The notes: a model not told the origin generated them from the sequence alone. 42,695 nt of DNA from an uncultured Bacillota bacterium (GCA_949292985.1 CASFBF010000002.1:1-42695); one strand, 5' to 3'; shown: positions 15,097 to 24,654, counted from the first letter of the stretch. Numbers and translations are program-made.

Positions 15097-15342
15097 TCAG
15101 TTTTTTGTAAACTCTTTACCATTTATAAGATAGTCTATTGAAACATTAAAAAACTTGCTCATCGCATTTAGCGTGGCAAAACTCGGTTCACGCTTAGCGT
15201 TTTCGTAATATGACAATGCTTCTCTCGATATGTTTAACTTTCGAGCGACATACTGTTGATTATATCCTTTTTGTTTTCGAATTTCTTTTAATCCTGTCAT
15301 AACTTGTCGAATTTTGCCTTTTACTTGACTTAATGTTATCAT
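15097..15342 (-). CDS. XRE-family helix-turn-helix regulator
   Basis: 81 aa. Residues 16-75 are a Cro/CI-type HTH: LKEIRKQKGYNQQYVARKLNISREALSYYENAKREPS, then FATLNAMSKFFNVSIDYLI. The annotated ATG at 15342 has no clear ribosome site; the inner ATG at 15300 (MTGLKEIR) would give 67 aa and a more typical N terminus, so the start is uncertain. It is divergent from the Spo0A-C-like gene with 59 nt between, where TGTAA appears twice 10 bp apart and may be an operator. There is no toxin partner. Confidence 0.8.
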   Translation of the reverse strand: MITLSQVKGKIRQVMTGLKEIRKQKGYNQQYVARKLNISREALSYYENAKREPSFATLNAMSKFFNVSIDYLINGKEFTKN

Positions 15343-15401
15343 TTTGATACTGTAATATTTGTAACAAGGTGTTGCCCTAATGCTTTATGGGAGTTGTGTT
15401 T

Positions 15402-15659
15402 ATGGAAGAAATTGAGTTTGCATTAAAAGATTTTGATAAAAAACGAAAAGGTTATCTTATGCTTAAAGATGCCATTATTTTGGTCGCTTTAAAGCATGAC
15501 AAGATTTCGTTACATAAAGAAGTATTTCCAAAAATTGCAAAAAAATACGACAAAACTCCGCAAAGCGTGGAAAGAGATATAAGATATCTTTTAAAAAAAG
15601 GGAAATGTTCTTTATCAAGTAAAAAGTTTATTTTAGATGTTGTAAATAAAAGCAAATAA
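15402..15659 (+). CDS. Stand-alone Spo0A C-terminal-like DNA-binding protein
   Basis: 85 aa from the ATG at 15402, which has GGGAG 8 nt upstream; an ATG at 15387 has none. Nearly the whole protein aligns by eye with the DNA-binding domain of Spo0A: KGYLMLKDAIILVALKHD then KEVFPKIAKKYDKTPQSVERDIRYLL, against KGYQFLREAVKLAVEKPE and KQLYPTIAERFETSSSKVERGMRHAI in this window's own Spo0A. There is no receiver domain, and the HAIEVAW segment of true Spo0A is replaced by YLLKKGK. It should bind DNA or dimerise with Spo0A; its target is unknown. It is divergent from the XRE gene and upstream of lemA. Confidence 0.75.
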   Translation: MEEIEFALKDFDKKRKGYLMLKDAIILVALKHDKISLHKEVFPKIAKKYDKTPQSVERDIRYLLKKGKCSLSSKKFILDVVNKSK

Positions 15660-15717
15660 CTTTACATCATTTTAAAAATGTGATAACATATAATTAACTA
15701 ATGAAAGGAGTATAACT

Positions 15718-16293
15718 ATGGAATGGTGGATTATTTTAATCATAGTTTTAGGTAGTTTATTATTGCTCGGCATAATTTTTGCGGTTTGGTGGATCAGCAC
15801 ATATAACAAACTTGTTAGAATGGAAAATGATGTTGATGAAGGTTATTCAACTATGGATGTTTACATGAAGAAAAGATATGACCTTATTCCAAACCTTGTT
15901 GAAACTGTTAAAGGTTATGCAAAGCATGAAAAAAGCGCACTGGAAGATGTTATGAAAGCAAGATATTCATGCATGACTGCCAATGACCCTGCTGAAAAAG
16001 CAAAAAATGAAAATTGGTTGGCCGGCACATTAAAATCGCTTTTTGCAGTTGCTGAAAATTATCCTGAACTCAAAGCAAATCAAAATTACATGGAAATGAT
16101 GAATTCTCTTCAAAACATTGAAACCGAAATCGCTAATTCAAGAAAATACTATAATGGTGCGGTTAAAGCATACAATAATAAAAGGGAGACATTCCCATCT
16201 AATATAGTTGCAAAACATTATAAATTTGAAGAAAAAGTGCTGTTTGCTATTGAAGATTTATCTCAGCGTAATGCACCAAAAGTGGAGTTTTAA
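15718..16293 (+). CDS. lemA: LemA family protein
   Basis: 191 aa (usual 180-200). Residues 3-27 are an N-terminal membrane helix. The signature YNKLVRMENDVDEGYSTMDVYMKKRYDLIPNLVETVKGYAKHE at about 32-75 is unmistakable, followed by a helical bundle with YPELKANQNYMEMMNSLQNIETEIANSRKYYNGAVKAYN. LemA proteins are membrane-anchored four-helix proteins of unsettled function, frequently paired with TPM or DUF2207 membrane proteins, as here. GAAAGGAG precedes the ATG and a TATAAT lies at 15689-15694. The stop overlaps the next start as TAATG. Confidence 0.93.
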   Translation: MEWWIILIIVLGSLLLLGIIFAVWWISTYNKLVRMENDVDEGYSTMDVYMKKRYDLIPNLVETVKGYAKHEKSALEDVMKARYSCMTANDPAEKAKNENWLAGTLKSLFAVAENYPELKANQNYMEMMNSLQNIETEIANSRKYYNGAVKAYNNKRETFPSNIVAKHYKFEEKVLFAIEDLSQRNAPKVEF

Positions 16294-17501
16294 TGAATAA
16301 AATTTCAAACGGTATAGGGGTTAGCATTTTTTTGCTGACCTTTTTCTTTATAAACTTTGGAGATTTTCCGTTCGCATCGCTTTTAGGCGCGAGTTCTTTT
16401 TTAGCGTTTCATATAATTTTTATGGTTATTTTATCAGCAATGCTTATAGGGGTTATTGTTTTTGCGATTTGCAACCGAAGAAAAAGAATTGTTGAAGTGG
16501 TTGAATTTTCGGCGCCAAAAGGAGTTACTCCCGCAGATGCAGGATATTTGGTAGACTGTGTTTTGGATGACAAAGATGTCAGTGCATTACTGGTTTATTG
16601 GGCTGGGAAAAAATATTTGCAAATAGATGAAAAGGGTGACGAGTTTGTAATCTTAAAAAAGTTAAAAGATGCAGACGATGATATGAAGCCTTATGAAAAA
16701 CAATTGTTTAACACAATATTTGCCAATCAAACCGAAGTTGATGTTAAAGAATTGCCAAATAAAATAAGACCAATCGCTGTTAATATTTCAAGTCAAATTA
16801 AAACAGAGAATGAAAAAAAGTATTTCAGAACAGGCGTAAAAACAGCGTCATCTGCATTTTCGTTGGGTAGTTCAATTTTGCTTGCATTTCTTACATTTTT
16901 CTTTGGTATGGGTGGATGGTTTTCAATTTTTTGCGGTGTGGTTCTTTTTGCTATAAGCACAATCTTTTCAAATCTTGCAACTAAGTTATATGTTGAAAAT
17001 AAGTTTAAAAGGTTGGTGCTGTATATAGGAGCGATAATAATATTTTTAATTTTTTCTGCAATAAACATATTTCTAAGTTTTACTAGTTTATTTGCCTTGA
17101 CGCTTGTTTGTTATGCAACTTTTGTGTGTTTGGTTACATTCATTGTTTCACCACTTGTAGAATATAGAAACAAAGAGGGAAGAAAAGTTTTAGGCAGTTT
17201 ATTAGGATTAAAAAAATATATCGAGATTGTAGAAAAAGATAAAATGGAAAAACTCGTAAAAGAAAATCCTGAGTTTTACTATACAGTTTTGCCTTACGCG
17301 TATGTGTTAAATGTAAGCGATAAATGGATTGAGCAGTTTAACTTTATAAAACAAATAAATCAAAAAGACAAAAAAGACATGAGTGTTGCTTTGGGAATTT
17401 TGGCTGTTGGAATGGTTCTTGGCCAAACCACAGAAATTTTAGGCGGACTTATGAGTCATCCGCGAATAAACAGTGTGAAGAATAACATAAAACAAAAATA
17501 A
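16293..17501 (+). CDS. DUF2207-type membrane protein lacking the usual ectodomain
   Basis: 402 aa, with its start overlapping the lemA stop. Two membrane segments lie at about residues 8-27 and 38-60, then a cytosolic part with the DUF2207 C-terminal signature (FSAPKGVTPADAGYLVDCVLDDKDVSALLVYWAGKKYLQI), a further cluster of membrane segments at 190-290, and a last domain with RKVLGSLLGLKKYIEIVEKDKM and EFYYTVLPYAYVLNVSDKW. Typical family members begin with a signal peptide and an about 200-aa extracellular DUF2207 domain; that part is absent, and the usual Gly-rich end is missing too. It presumably works with LemA in the envelope. Confidence 0.8.
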   Translation: MNKISNGIGVSIFLLTFFFINFGDFPFASLLGASSFLAFHIIFMVILSAMLIGVIVFAICNRRKRIVEVVEFSAPKGVTPADAGYLVDCVLDDKDVSALLVYWAGKKYLQIDEKGDEFVILKKLKDADDDMKPYEKQLFNTIFANQTEVDVKELPNKIRPIAVNISSQIKTENEKKYFRTGVKTASSAFSLGSSILLAFLTFFFGMGGWFSIFCGVVLFAISTIFSNLATKLYVENKFKRLVLYIGAIIIFLIFSAINIFLSFTSLFALTLVCYATFVCLVTFIVSPLVEYRNKEGRKVLGSLLGLKKYIEIVEKDKMEKLVKENPEFYYTVLPYAYVLNVSDKWIEQFNFIKQINQKDKKDMSVALGILAVGMVLGQTTEILGGLMSHPRINSVKNNIKQK

Positions 17502-17515
17502 ATTTGTAAAAAACA

Positions 17516-17552
17516 CTTGATTATTTTTAAATTTTAAGATAAAATAATCAAG
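17516..17552. repeat. Inverted repeat over the tRNA-Ser promoter
   Basis: CTTGATTATTTT at 17516-17527 and its exact reverse complement at 17541-17552, 13 nt apart. The arms overlap the -35 (TTGATT, 17517-17522) and the -10 (TAAAAT, 17540-17545) of the tRNA-Ser promoter (17-nt spacer). Confidence 0.7.
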
Positions 17553-17555
17553 CGT

Positions 17556-17644
17556 GGAGGATTGGCTGAGCGGTTTAAAGCGGCGGTCTTGAAAACCGTT
17601 GACGTTAACAGCGTCCGCAGGTTCGAATCCTGTGTCCTCCGCCA
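17556..17644 (+). tRNA. tRNA-Ser (TGA)
   Basis: An 89-nt class II tRNA with acceptor GGAGGAT/GTCCTCC, anticodon stem CGGT with loop CTTGAAA (anticodon TGA), a long variable arm (GACGTTAACAGCGTC) as in serine tRNAs, T loop GTTCGAATC and encoded GCCA. Confidence 0.95.
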
Positions 17645-17648
17645 AAGT

Positions 17649-17678
17649 AGAGACGGCATAACTTACGCTGTCTTTTTT
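17649..17678 (+). terminator. Intrinsic terminator after tRNA-Ser
   Basis: AGACGGC and GCTGTCT pair (one G-T) over a 9-nt loop, then a run of seven T. Confidence 0.8.
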
Positions 17679-17821
17679 TATTAAATATTACATTTGAAAC
17701 TTTAAAAATTTATTTTGTAACAAAGTGTTTTTGCTTGATAAAAAAATTAACTTTTGTTAAGATAATATGTATATGATTGAGTTTTTTCTTGCTTCGCACA
17801 TTTTATTAAAATGGAGAGAAT

Positions 17822-19258
17822 ATGAAAAAACAGTTTGCAAACAACTTACATAGCAAAACTTTTAGCAACAAGTTTGTTTTATTCAGCGTGGCTGTGATAG
17901 TTTTTATTGTGTCCATTATTGCATGTGTAACAGTTGTTGGCAACACATCATCAAATCAAAACTCAACGACTATAACAACCGAAGCCGAAGAAGCAACAGG
18001 CCCAACCAATACAGCCGGATGGTGGATTGATGAAGGAAGATACAGCATTGAATGGTTCACAAACGCCCAGTCGGTTGTGATTGACGGCGTAACTTACAAG
18101 GCGGGGACTAAACAAAATCCATACATTATTGCAACGGCGCAGGATCTTGCTGGGCTTTCTTGGCTGGTTTACACATGCGGGCAATCAGGCAACCCGCTTG
18201 TTTCGGGAACAGATTATTCAAGCGCTTACACCTTTCGAGGCAAATACTTTAAACAAACTGCAAACATAGACCTTTCAGAATACTATTGGCAACCTATTGG
18301 AACTTACTATAATCGTTCTGGAAGCACTTCTCAACATTACTTTTCTGGCAGTTATGACGGAGGAAGAAATGCTGTTTCTGGCATTTTCACTCCATCGGGT
18401 TCAACAAACGCATATTCTCATCAAGGGTTGTTTGGATATATTTGTGCGAATGGTTCTTCTTATCCAATGACTATTGAAAACATTGGAATAACAAATTCAA
18501 ACATACAAGGAGATTTTCAGGTTGGCGGAGTTGTGGGTGAGGCTTCTGCATCTTCTGGCACAATTACTATAACCAACTGCTATAACACTGGATCAGTTAC
18601 AGGATCAAGTTATGTTGGCGGAGTTGTGGGTTATGCTGTTGCTTCTGGTACACTTACAATAACCAACTGCTATAACACTGGTTCGGTTTCAGGCGGTGGT
18701 GATAATGTTGGCGGAGTTGTGGGTTATGCTTATGTATCATCTTCTTCTAGCGCAATTTATATTTCCAAATGTGCAAATCTTGGTGATATTACTTTAACCG
18801 GATCTTCTTCGTATGTTGGTGGCATTATAGGTTATGTTCGGGTGTCAAGCGCATCAGGAATTTTGCAAGTTGCAAATTGCTATTCAGAAGGCACAATTTT
18901 TGTGCAAGGTGCAAGCGCAACCGTTGGCGGGTTTGTTGGCGGGGCATATGCAAATTATTCCAGATATTCGAAGGTATATTTTGAGTTTTGTGCGGTTGAC
19001 ATGAATGTTTCAACTTCTGGAGGTGGTTCAATATCAAGCCAAGGTGCATTTTATGGTGGGATAAATGTGGTAACAGCAAAAAACAGTTATTCCATATTAA
19101 ATGGTGCGAAATCGTTGACGTCAACAGTTAATGAAATGGACAATAATTTTGCTTACATACTAAATTTTAAAGATGGCAAACCACTTCCTCTGGGGCTGTA
19201 TGCTATTTCACAGTTTGGCACGGAAACAAACATAGTTGAAAGAATAAATGCGTTATAA
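17822..19258 (+). CDS. GLUG-repeat surface protein
   Basis: 478 aa with GGAGAG before the ATG. Residues 18-42 are a signal or membrane helix, followed by a Thr/Ser/Glu-rich linker. Residues 95-215 hold a module NPYIIATAQDLAGLS...FKQTANIDLSEYYWQPIGT...HQGLFGYI that also occurs at both ends of the giant protein at 24906-41744. Residues 220-400 contain at least four GLUG-type repeats (IQGDFQVGGVVGEA, VTGSSYVGGVVGYA, VSGGGDNVGGVVGYA, LTGSSSYVGGIIGYV), which build a right-handed beta-helix. No C-terminal anchor or LPXTG is present, so it is either held by its N-terminal helix or secreted. It is probably an adhesin or surface-layer protein. Confidence 0.8.
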   Translation: MKKQFANNLHSKTFSNKFVLFSVAVIVFIVSIIACVTVVGNTSSNQNSTTITTEAEEATGPTNTAGWWIDEGRYSIEWFTNAQSVVIDGVTYKAGTKQNPYIIATAQDLAGLSWLVYTCGQSGNPLVSGTDYSSAYTFRGKYFKQTANIDLSEYYWQPIGTYYNRSGSTSQHYFSGSYDGGRNAVSGIFTPSGSTNAYSHQGLFGYICANGSSYPMTIENIGITNSNIQGDFQVGGVVGEASASSGTITITNCYNTGSVTGSSYVGGVVGYAVASGTLTITNCYNTGSVSGGGDNVGGVVGYAYVSSSSSAIYISKCANLGDITLTGSSSYVGGIIGYVRVSSASGILQVANCYSEGTIFVQGASATVGGFVGGAYANYSRYSKVYFEFCAVDMNVSTSGGGSISSQGAFYGGINVVTAKNSYSILNGAKSLTSTVNEMDNNFAYILNFKDGKPLPLGLYAISQFGTETNIVERINAL

Positions 19259-19332
19259 CTATAAAATTTTATAAGTATATCTTTTTATATTTTAAATTTA
19301 AGTTGTATAATTTTGATTGATAGGAGGGAGAG

Positions 19333-20604
19333 ATGAAACTGACAAAAGAAGAAAAAGAAATTTTGAATGGCTCGCAGGGCGAAACAAAAGCCAAAATCAT
19401 GCGAACACTTGTGGAGTTTGGCGATTTGTTTGGCGCTGAAAAATTTGTGCCTGTTTCAACCAGTGGACATTTGGTTACTTCTTTTGGGATTGGTCTTTTA
19501 AAGCCGGTTTACAGAATTATGGATGAAATTATTGACGCTGGATTAAAAACCCCATATCCTTTTACTGTGGATCCACGACCTATTGATTACAAAAATGTTA
19601 AGTGTGGTTTACTTAATAAATTGGTGTTTAGCAAAATTATGTATTCTCAGCAAAAACACTATGAAGATCAACTTTCAAAAATTGGGCTAAAAAATAAAAA
19701 TAGTTTTACTTGCACTTGCTATCTTGACGAAGTCGGCAACACGCCAAAATATGGTGATGTTCTTTCTTGGGCAGAAAGCAGTGCGGTTGTATATGCAAAT
19801 TCTGTGTTAGGGGCAAGATGTAATAGAAACAGCGGTATGCTGGATATTTTTGGGGCAATTTTGGGAAAAGTTCCAAAATTTGGTTTACTTACAGACGAAG
19901 GAAGAAAAGCCGATTGGGTTATAGAAATAAAAACCAAAAAATTGCCAGAAGCGCAGGTGCTTGGTAGTGCAATAGGAATGAAGGTGATGGAACAAGTGCC
20001 TTATATTATTGGGCTCGACAAATTTTTAGGCACAGAACTTACTGATAATGTTATTTCTTACTTAAAAGATTTTGGAGCGGCAACAGCATCAAATGGTGCG
20101 GTTGGACTGTATCACATTGAAAATCTCACACCAGAAGCAAAAAAATTGAAACAAAAACTTTTGAAAGACAAAGTAAAAAAATATGTTATTGATGATAAAG
20201 AATTGGAGAGAGTTTATAAAAGTTATCCTATCATGTGGAAAAATCCGCAAGCAAAACCAACTTTGTGCTTTATTGGTTGCCCGCATTTAACATACATGCA
20301 GTTGGTTGATTGGACTAAAAAAATTGAGCAAGGATTGCAACTTGCGAAAAGAAAAAAGGTTTGCCTGCGAACAATTATGACAGCAGCGCCAGATGTAGTT
20401 CAAAAATTTAAGCAGACCCAAGAATACAAACAACTTATAGGCATGGGTGTTAAACTTTCTTCAATTTGTCCGCTTATGTATACAAACAATCCAATTGCTG
20501 GGGGTAAACCAATAATCACAAACAGCAACAAACTTAGAACTTATTCTAAATCAAGATATTATTTGGATGAAGATATTTTAAAAATTATTTGTGGGGTGAA
20601 ATAA
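19333..20604 (+). CDS. Aconitase X catalytic subunit (DUF521)
   Basis: 423 aa with a strong AGGAGGGAG ribosome site and TATAAT at 19306-19311. The aconitase X (DUF521) signatures are visible: AKIMRTLVEFGDLFGAEKFVPVSTSGH near 15-45, TCTCYLDEVGNTPKYG near 118-132, YANSVLGARCNRNSGMLDIFGAILGKVPKFGLL near 153-185, and a C-terminal ICPLMYTNNP...KPIITNSNKLRTYS with the Fe-S ligand Cys. Known members are cis-3-hydroxy-L-proline dehydratases in bacteria and phosphomevalonate dehydratase in archaea. With the DUF126 subunit one base downstream it forms the two-subunit version. The substrate is not decided by the neighbours, which contain no proline or mevalonate genes. Confidence 0.88.
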   Translation: MKLTKEEKEILNGSQGETKAKIMRTLVEFGDLFGAEKFVPVSTSGHLVTSFGIGLLKPVYRIMDEIIDAGLKTPYPFTVDPRPIDYKNVKCGLLNKLVFSKIMYSQQKHYEDQLSKIGLKNKNSFTCTCYLDEVGNTPKYGDVLSWAESSAVVYANSVLGARCNRNSGMLDIFGAILGKVPKFGLLTDEGRKADWVIEIKTKKLPEAQVLGSAIGMKVMEQVPYIIGLDKFLGTELTDNVISYLKDFGAATASNGAVGLYHIENLTPEAKKLKQKLLKDKVKKYVIDDKELERVYKSYPIMWKNPQAKPTLCFIGCPHLTYMQLVDWTKKIEQGLQLAKRKKVCLRTIMTAAPDVVQKFKQTQEYKQLIGMGVKLSSICPLMYTNNPIAGGKPIITNSNKLRTYSKSRYYLDEDILKIICGVK

Positions 20605-20605
20605 C

Positions 20606-21055
20606 ATGGCAAAAAAGATTTTTAAAGGCAGGGTAATCTGCCCAGGTGAATATCAAGGCGAGGTGGTTGTTTCTAGACAAGGCCTTAACACATTGGCAAC
20701 ATTTCAAAAGTCTGCTTTGAAAAACGCTAAAAAAGTTATAGGCTCCGACCAAAACAATCCAGATGTTTATGGTAAAAATTTAACAGGCGTTACCCTAATT
20801 CTTCCGCAAACCATAGGGTCAACAACTGGTGGTTTGGTTATACAAACAATTTGTCAAATGGGAATCAATCCTTCGGCGCTTTTGTTTAGCGAAGAAATTG
20901 ATTCGTTGGCCGCAAGCGGTGTTATTTTGGCGAAAAACTGGGAAAATTCAAAAATTATTGCAATAGATAAACTTGGAAAAAACATTTTGAAAGACATTAA
21001 AACAGGTGATAAAATATCAATTTCGCAAGATGGTGTGGTTACGGTTTTGGATTAA
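20606..21055 (+). CDS. Aconitase X swivel subunit (DUF126)
   Basis: 149 aa. It has FKGRVICPGEYQGEVVVS at the start, the conserved LPQTIGSTTGGLVIQTICQMGINPSALLFSEE near residues 70-100 (the Ser of GSTTGG corresponds to the catalytic Ser of the family), and a C-terminal IDKLGKNILKDIKTGDKISI. This is the small domain that closes over the active site of the DUF521 subunit. It begins 1 nt after the large-subunit stop, with GGGGTG as ribosome site, so both are made from one mRNA. Confidence 0.88.
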   Translation: MAKKIFKGRVICPGEYQGEVVVSRQGLNTLATFQKSALKNAKKVIGSDQNNPDVYGKNLTGVTLILPQTIGSTTGGLVIQTICQMGINPSALLFSEEIDSLAASGVILAKNWENSKIIAIDKLGKNILKDIKTGDKISISQDGVVTVLD

Positions 21056-21088
21056 AAAAACGCTCAAATTTTTGAGCGTTTTTTAGAA
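21056..21088 (+). terminator. Intrinsic terminator of the aconitase X operon
   Basis: AAAACGCTCAAA and TTTGAGCGTTTT form a long perfect stem with A and T flanks, immediately after the stop. Confidence 0.9.
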
Positions 21089-21150
21089 TTTTAATTTCGT
21101 AGATTTTCCTATTTATTTTTAAATATTACGATTTAAACAATTTAAATTAC

Positions 21151-21179
21151 TTGAAAAGTAACAAAAATTTTAGTATACT
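21151..21179 (+). promoter_or_regulatory. Promoter of tRNA-Leu
   Basis: TTGAAA at 21151-21156, 17-nt spacer, TATACT at 21174-21179, 13 nt before the tRNA. Confidence 0.7.
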
Positions 21180-21192
21180 AAAACATATGTAT

Positions 21193-21278
21193 GCGGTTAT
21201 GGCGGAATGGCAGACGCGCTAGGTTCAGGTCCTAGTGGGGGCAACTCCATGGAGGTTCAAGTCCTCTTAACCGCACCA
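21193..21278 (+). tRNA. tRNA-Leu (CAG)
   Basis: 86-nt class II tRNA: acceptor GCGGTTA/TAACCGC, anticodon stem CTAGG/CCTAG with loop TTCAGGT (anticodon CAG), variable arm TGGGGGCAACTCCA, T loop GTTCAAGTC and encoded CCA. Confidence 0.95.
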
Positions 21279-21325
21279 AAAATATTTTATTATTTTTTGA
21301 TATTTGTTTTGTATTTATGAAGTGA

Positions 21326-22696
<1,371 letters not shown>

Positions 22697-22708
22697 GAAC
22701 AACAAACA

Positions 22709-22738
22709 AAAAAAAGCGAGAAAATCTCGCTTTTTTTG
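22709..22738 (+). terminator. Intrinsic terminator of the collagen-like gene
   Basis: AAAAAGCGAGA-AAA-TCTCGCTTTTTTT: perfect stem with T-run. Confidence 0.9.
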
Positions 22739-22803
22739 GTTAATTTTATTTATTTTAATCAAAAATTTTAAAATTGCAGATTTTTCCAATTATTTTTTTT
22801 GCT

Positions 22804-22831
22804 TTGAAATATTTTCAAAAAAGTTTATAAT
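22804..22831 (+). promoter_or_regulatory. Promoter of the nucleoside hydrolase-ribokinase operon
   Basis: TTGAAA at 22804-22809, 16-nt spacer, TATAAT at 22826-22831; a TTGGAG ribosome site precedes the ATG at 22847. Confidence 0.7.
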
Positions 22832-22846
22832 CATATTGGAGATTTT

Positions 22847-23761
22847 ATGAAACAAATAATAATCGATTGTGATATCGGAGTAGATGATGCTAGTGCGGTT
22901 ATAATGTTATTAAAGAATGACCGTAAGGTTTGCATTCAGCTTTTAAGTACTGTAGCGGGTAATGTTAAAATAGAAAATGTTTTAAATAATAGTTTTTTTG
23001 TTGCAAACACATTTTCAACATATCCAATAAAAATAGCCAAGGGCGCTGAAAAGCCTTTAAAAACACCTAGAATTTTTGATGCTAGCAATGTGCATGGAGA
23101 AAATGGGCTTGGTGGTTTAAAATTAGAAAAACAATTTTACGATAATTATTTAAAAAATAGTGCTGATGAGGAAATTTTTAATATATTAAATAAAAGCAAG
23201 AAAAAAATAACAATTTTAGCAGTAGGTCCGCTTACAAATATAGCGCTTTTATTAACAAAACATCCAGAAATAGCAAAAAAAATTAAGAGATTGATAATCA
23301 TGGGTGGAAGCATTTCGGGAATAGGCAACATAACTCCATATGCTGAATATAATTTTGCTTGGGATACTGATGCGGTTGAAGTTGTGTTAAAAAGTGATTT
23401 AAAAATTTATTTGAGTCCTATCGAAAACGCTAACAATATGCCAGTTGATGATAACGATGTTAATTTTAACCTGACAGACAAAAAACATAGTTTGATTCTG
23501 CAACAAATATTTTTAAAATTAAAAGATGCTAATTTGCCTTTCGGGTTTGCTCTGCACGATAGTTGTGTGTCGGCTTATTTATTAAAGCCTAGATTATTTA
23601 AAACTTTAAAATGTGATATCAAAATTACAAACGATAAAAAAGATAAAACTTGTGGGCAATGTTTTTGCGTCATAAATAAATTTGGGAAAAATTATGTTTT
23701 TATCCCAAAAAATTATGAAAAAGTAAAAAATTTTATTTTAAAAACAACTTTTGGAGGATAA
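22847..23761 (+). CDS. Nucleoside hydrolase (IunH family)
   Basis: 304 aa. The calcium-binding N-terminal motif reads DCDIGVDDA (D7, D9, D13, D14), a variant of the family DTDPGIDDA. VHGENGLGG near 84, ILAVGPLTNIALLL near 124, AEYNFAWDTDAVEVV near 165, and ALHDSCVSAYL near 240 are the other family blocks (HD of the last takes part in catalysis and metal binding). It cleaves ribonucleosides to base and ribose. The immediately following ribokinase would phosphorylate the released ribose. Cys and Ile in place of Thr and Pro in the first motif are minor variations. No transporter is adjacent. Confidence 0.9.
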   Translation: MKQIIIDCDIGVDDASAVIMLLKNDRKVCIQLLSTVAGNVKIENVLNNSFFVANTFSTYPIKIAKGAEKPLKTPRIFDASNVHGENGLGGLKLEKQFYDNYLKNSADEEIFNILNKSKKKITILAVGPLTNIALLLTKHPEIAKKIKRLIIMGGSISGIGNITPYAEYNFAWDTDAVEVVLKSDLKIYLSPIENANNMPVDDNDVNFNLTDKKHSLILQQIFLKLKDANLPFGFALHDSCVSAYLLKPRLFKTLKCDIKITNDKKDKTCGQCFCVINKFGKNYVFIPKNYEKVKNFILKTTFGG

Positions 23762-23764
23762 ATT

Positions 23765-24649
23765 ATGAAAAAAATAGGAGTTTTTGGAAGCATAAGTACA
23801 GATTTCGTTGCAACAACAGATGTGTTGCCACAAGAGGGTGAAACTGTTATTGGTCAATCTTTTTCTACTCAATTTGGTGGCAAAGGCGCAAATAAGGCCG
23901 TGGCGTTGTCAAGGTTGGGGAAACAAGTGGTTATGTTTGGCGCAGTTGGAGACGATGAATTTTCAAAACGTGCGTTAAATAATTTAAAAAATGAAAAAAT
24001 AGATATAAAAAATGTCAAAAAATTGCATGGAAAAATTGGTGGCATAGCAAATATTTTGTCTTCTAGAAAAACCAATATGATTGTTGTTACGCCAGGTGCA
24101 AATTCCTGCGTTGATGAAGAATATGTAAAAAGTATGGAAAATGAGATAAAAAAATGTGATTGCGTTGTTGCAGAATTGGAAATACCACAGGAAGCGGTTT
24201 TAGTTTTGAGTGAAATTTGTAAAAAGCATAAAATTATGTTTGTATTAAATCCATCGCCTATTATGAAATTTGACAAGCATCTATTATCAAACGCCGATTT
24301 GATTGTGGTAAACGAAACAGAGATAAAACGACTTCCAAATTTTAAAAGCCAAAAACAAATAATGGCCGATTTTAACGGGAAACTTGTTTTAACAACAGGG
24401 AAAAGAGGAGCGACGATTTTTGAAAATGGAGAGTTAATCAAATTGCCAGCAATTGATATGCCAGTTGCAGATACAACAGGTGCAGGCGATGCCTTTTTAG
24501 GTGGCTTAATTGATGCTGTCATTGAAGGAGCAAGCCTTAAAAATGCAGTTGAGTTTGCAAACATATGCGCAGGATTGAAAGTTTCTAAACTTGGAGCGCA
24601 GACAGGTTTACCAACGTTAAAAGAAATAAAAAACTTTTTAAAAAAATAA
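23765..24649 (+). CDS. rbsK: Ribokinase (PfkB family)
   Basis: 294 aa (usual about 300), with GGAGG before the ATG, 3 nt after the hydrolase stop. FGSISTDFVATTDVLPQEGETVIG at the start, FGGKGANKAVALSRLG near 38-53 (PfkB signature 1, sugar-binding GGKGAN), VNETEIK near 178 and DTTGAGDAFLGG near 235-247 with catalytic D242 are all present. It makes ribose-5-phosphate, completing the salvage begun by the nucleoside hydrolase. Other PfkB sugar substrates are possible, but the partner favours ribose. Confidence 0.9.
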   Translation: MKKIGVFGSISTDFVATTDVLPQEGETVIGQSFSTQFGGKGANKAVALSRLGKQVVMFGAVGDDEFSKRALNNLKNEKIDIKNVKKLHGKIGGIANILSSRKTNMIVVTPGANSCVDEEYVKSMENEIKKCDCVVAELEIPQEAVLVLSEICKKHKIMFVLNPSPIMKFDKHLLSNADLIVVNETEIKRLPNFKSQKQIMADFNGKLVLTTGKRGATIFENGELIKLPAIDMPVADTTGAGDAFLGGLIDAVIEGASLKNAVEFANICAGLKVSKLGAQTGLPTLKEIKNFLKK

Positions 24650-24654
24650 TTATA

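Noticed and set aside
17963..19240. CRISPR-like or tandem DNA repeats in the GLUG gene
   Set aside because: The repeated AACTGCTATAACACTGG-type stretches are in frame and encode GLUG protein repeats; there are no equal spacers.
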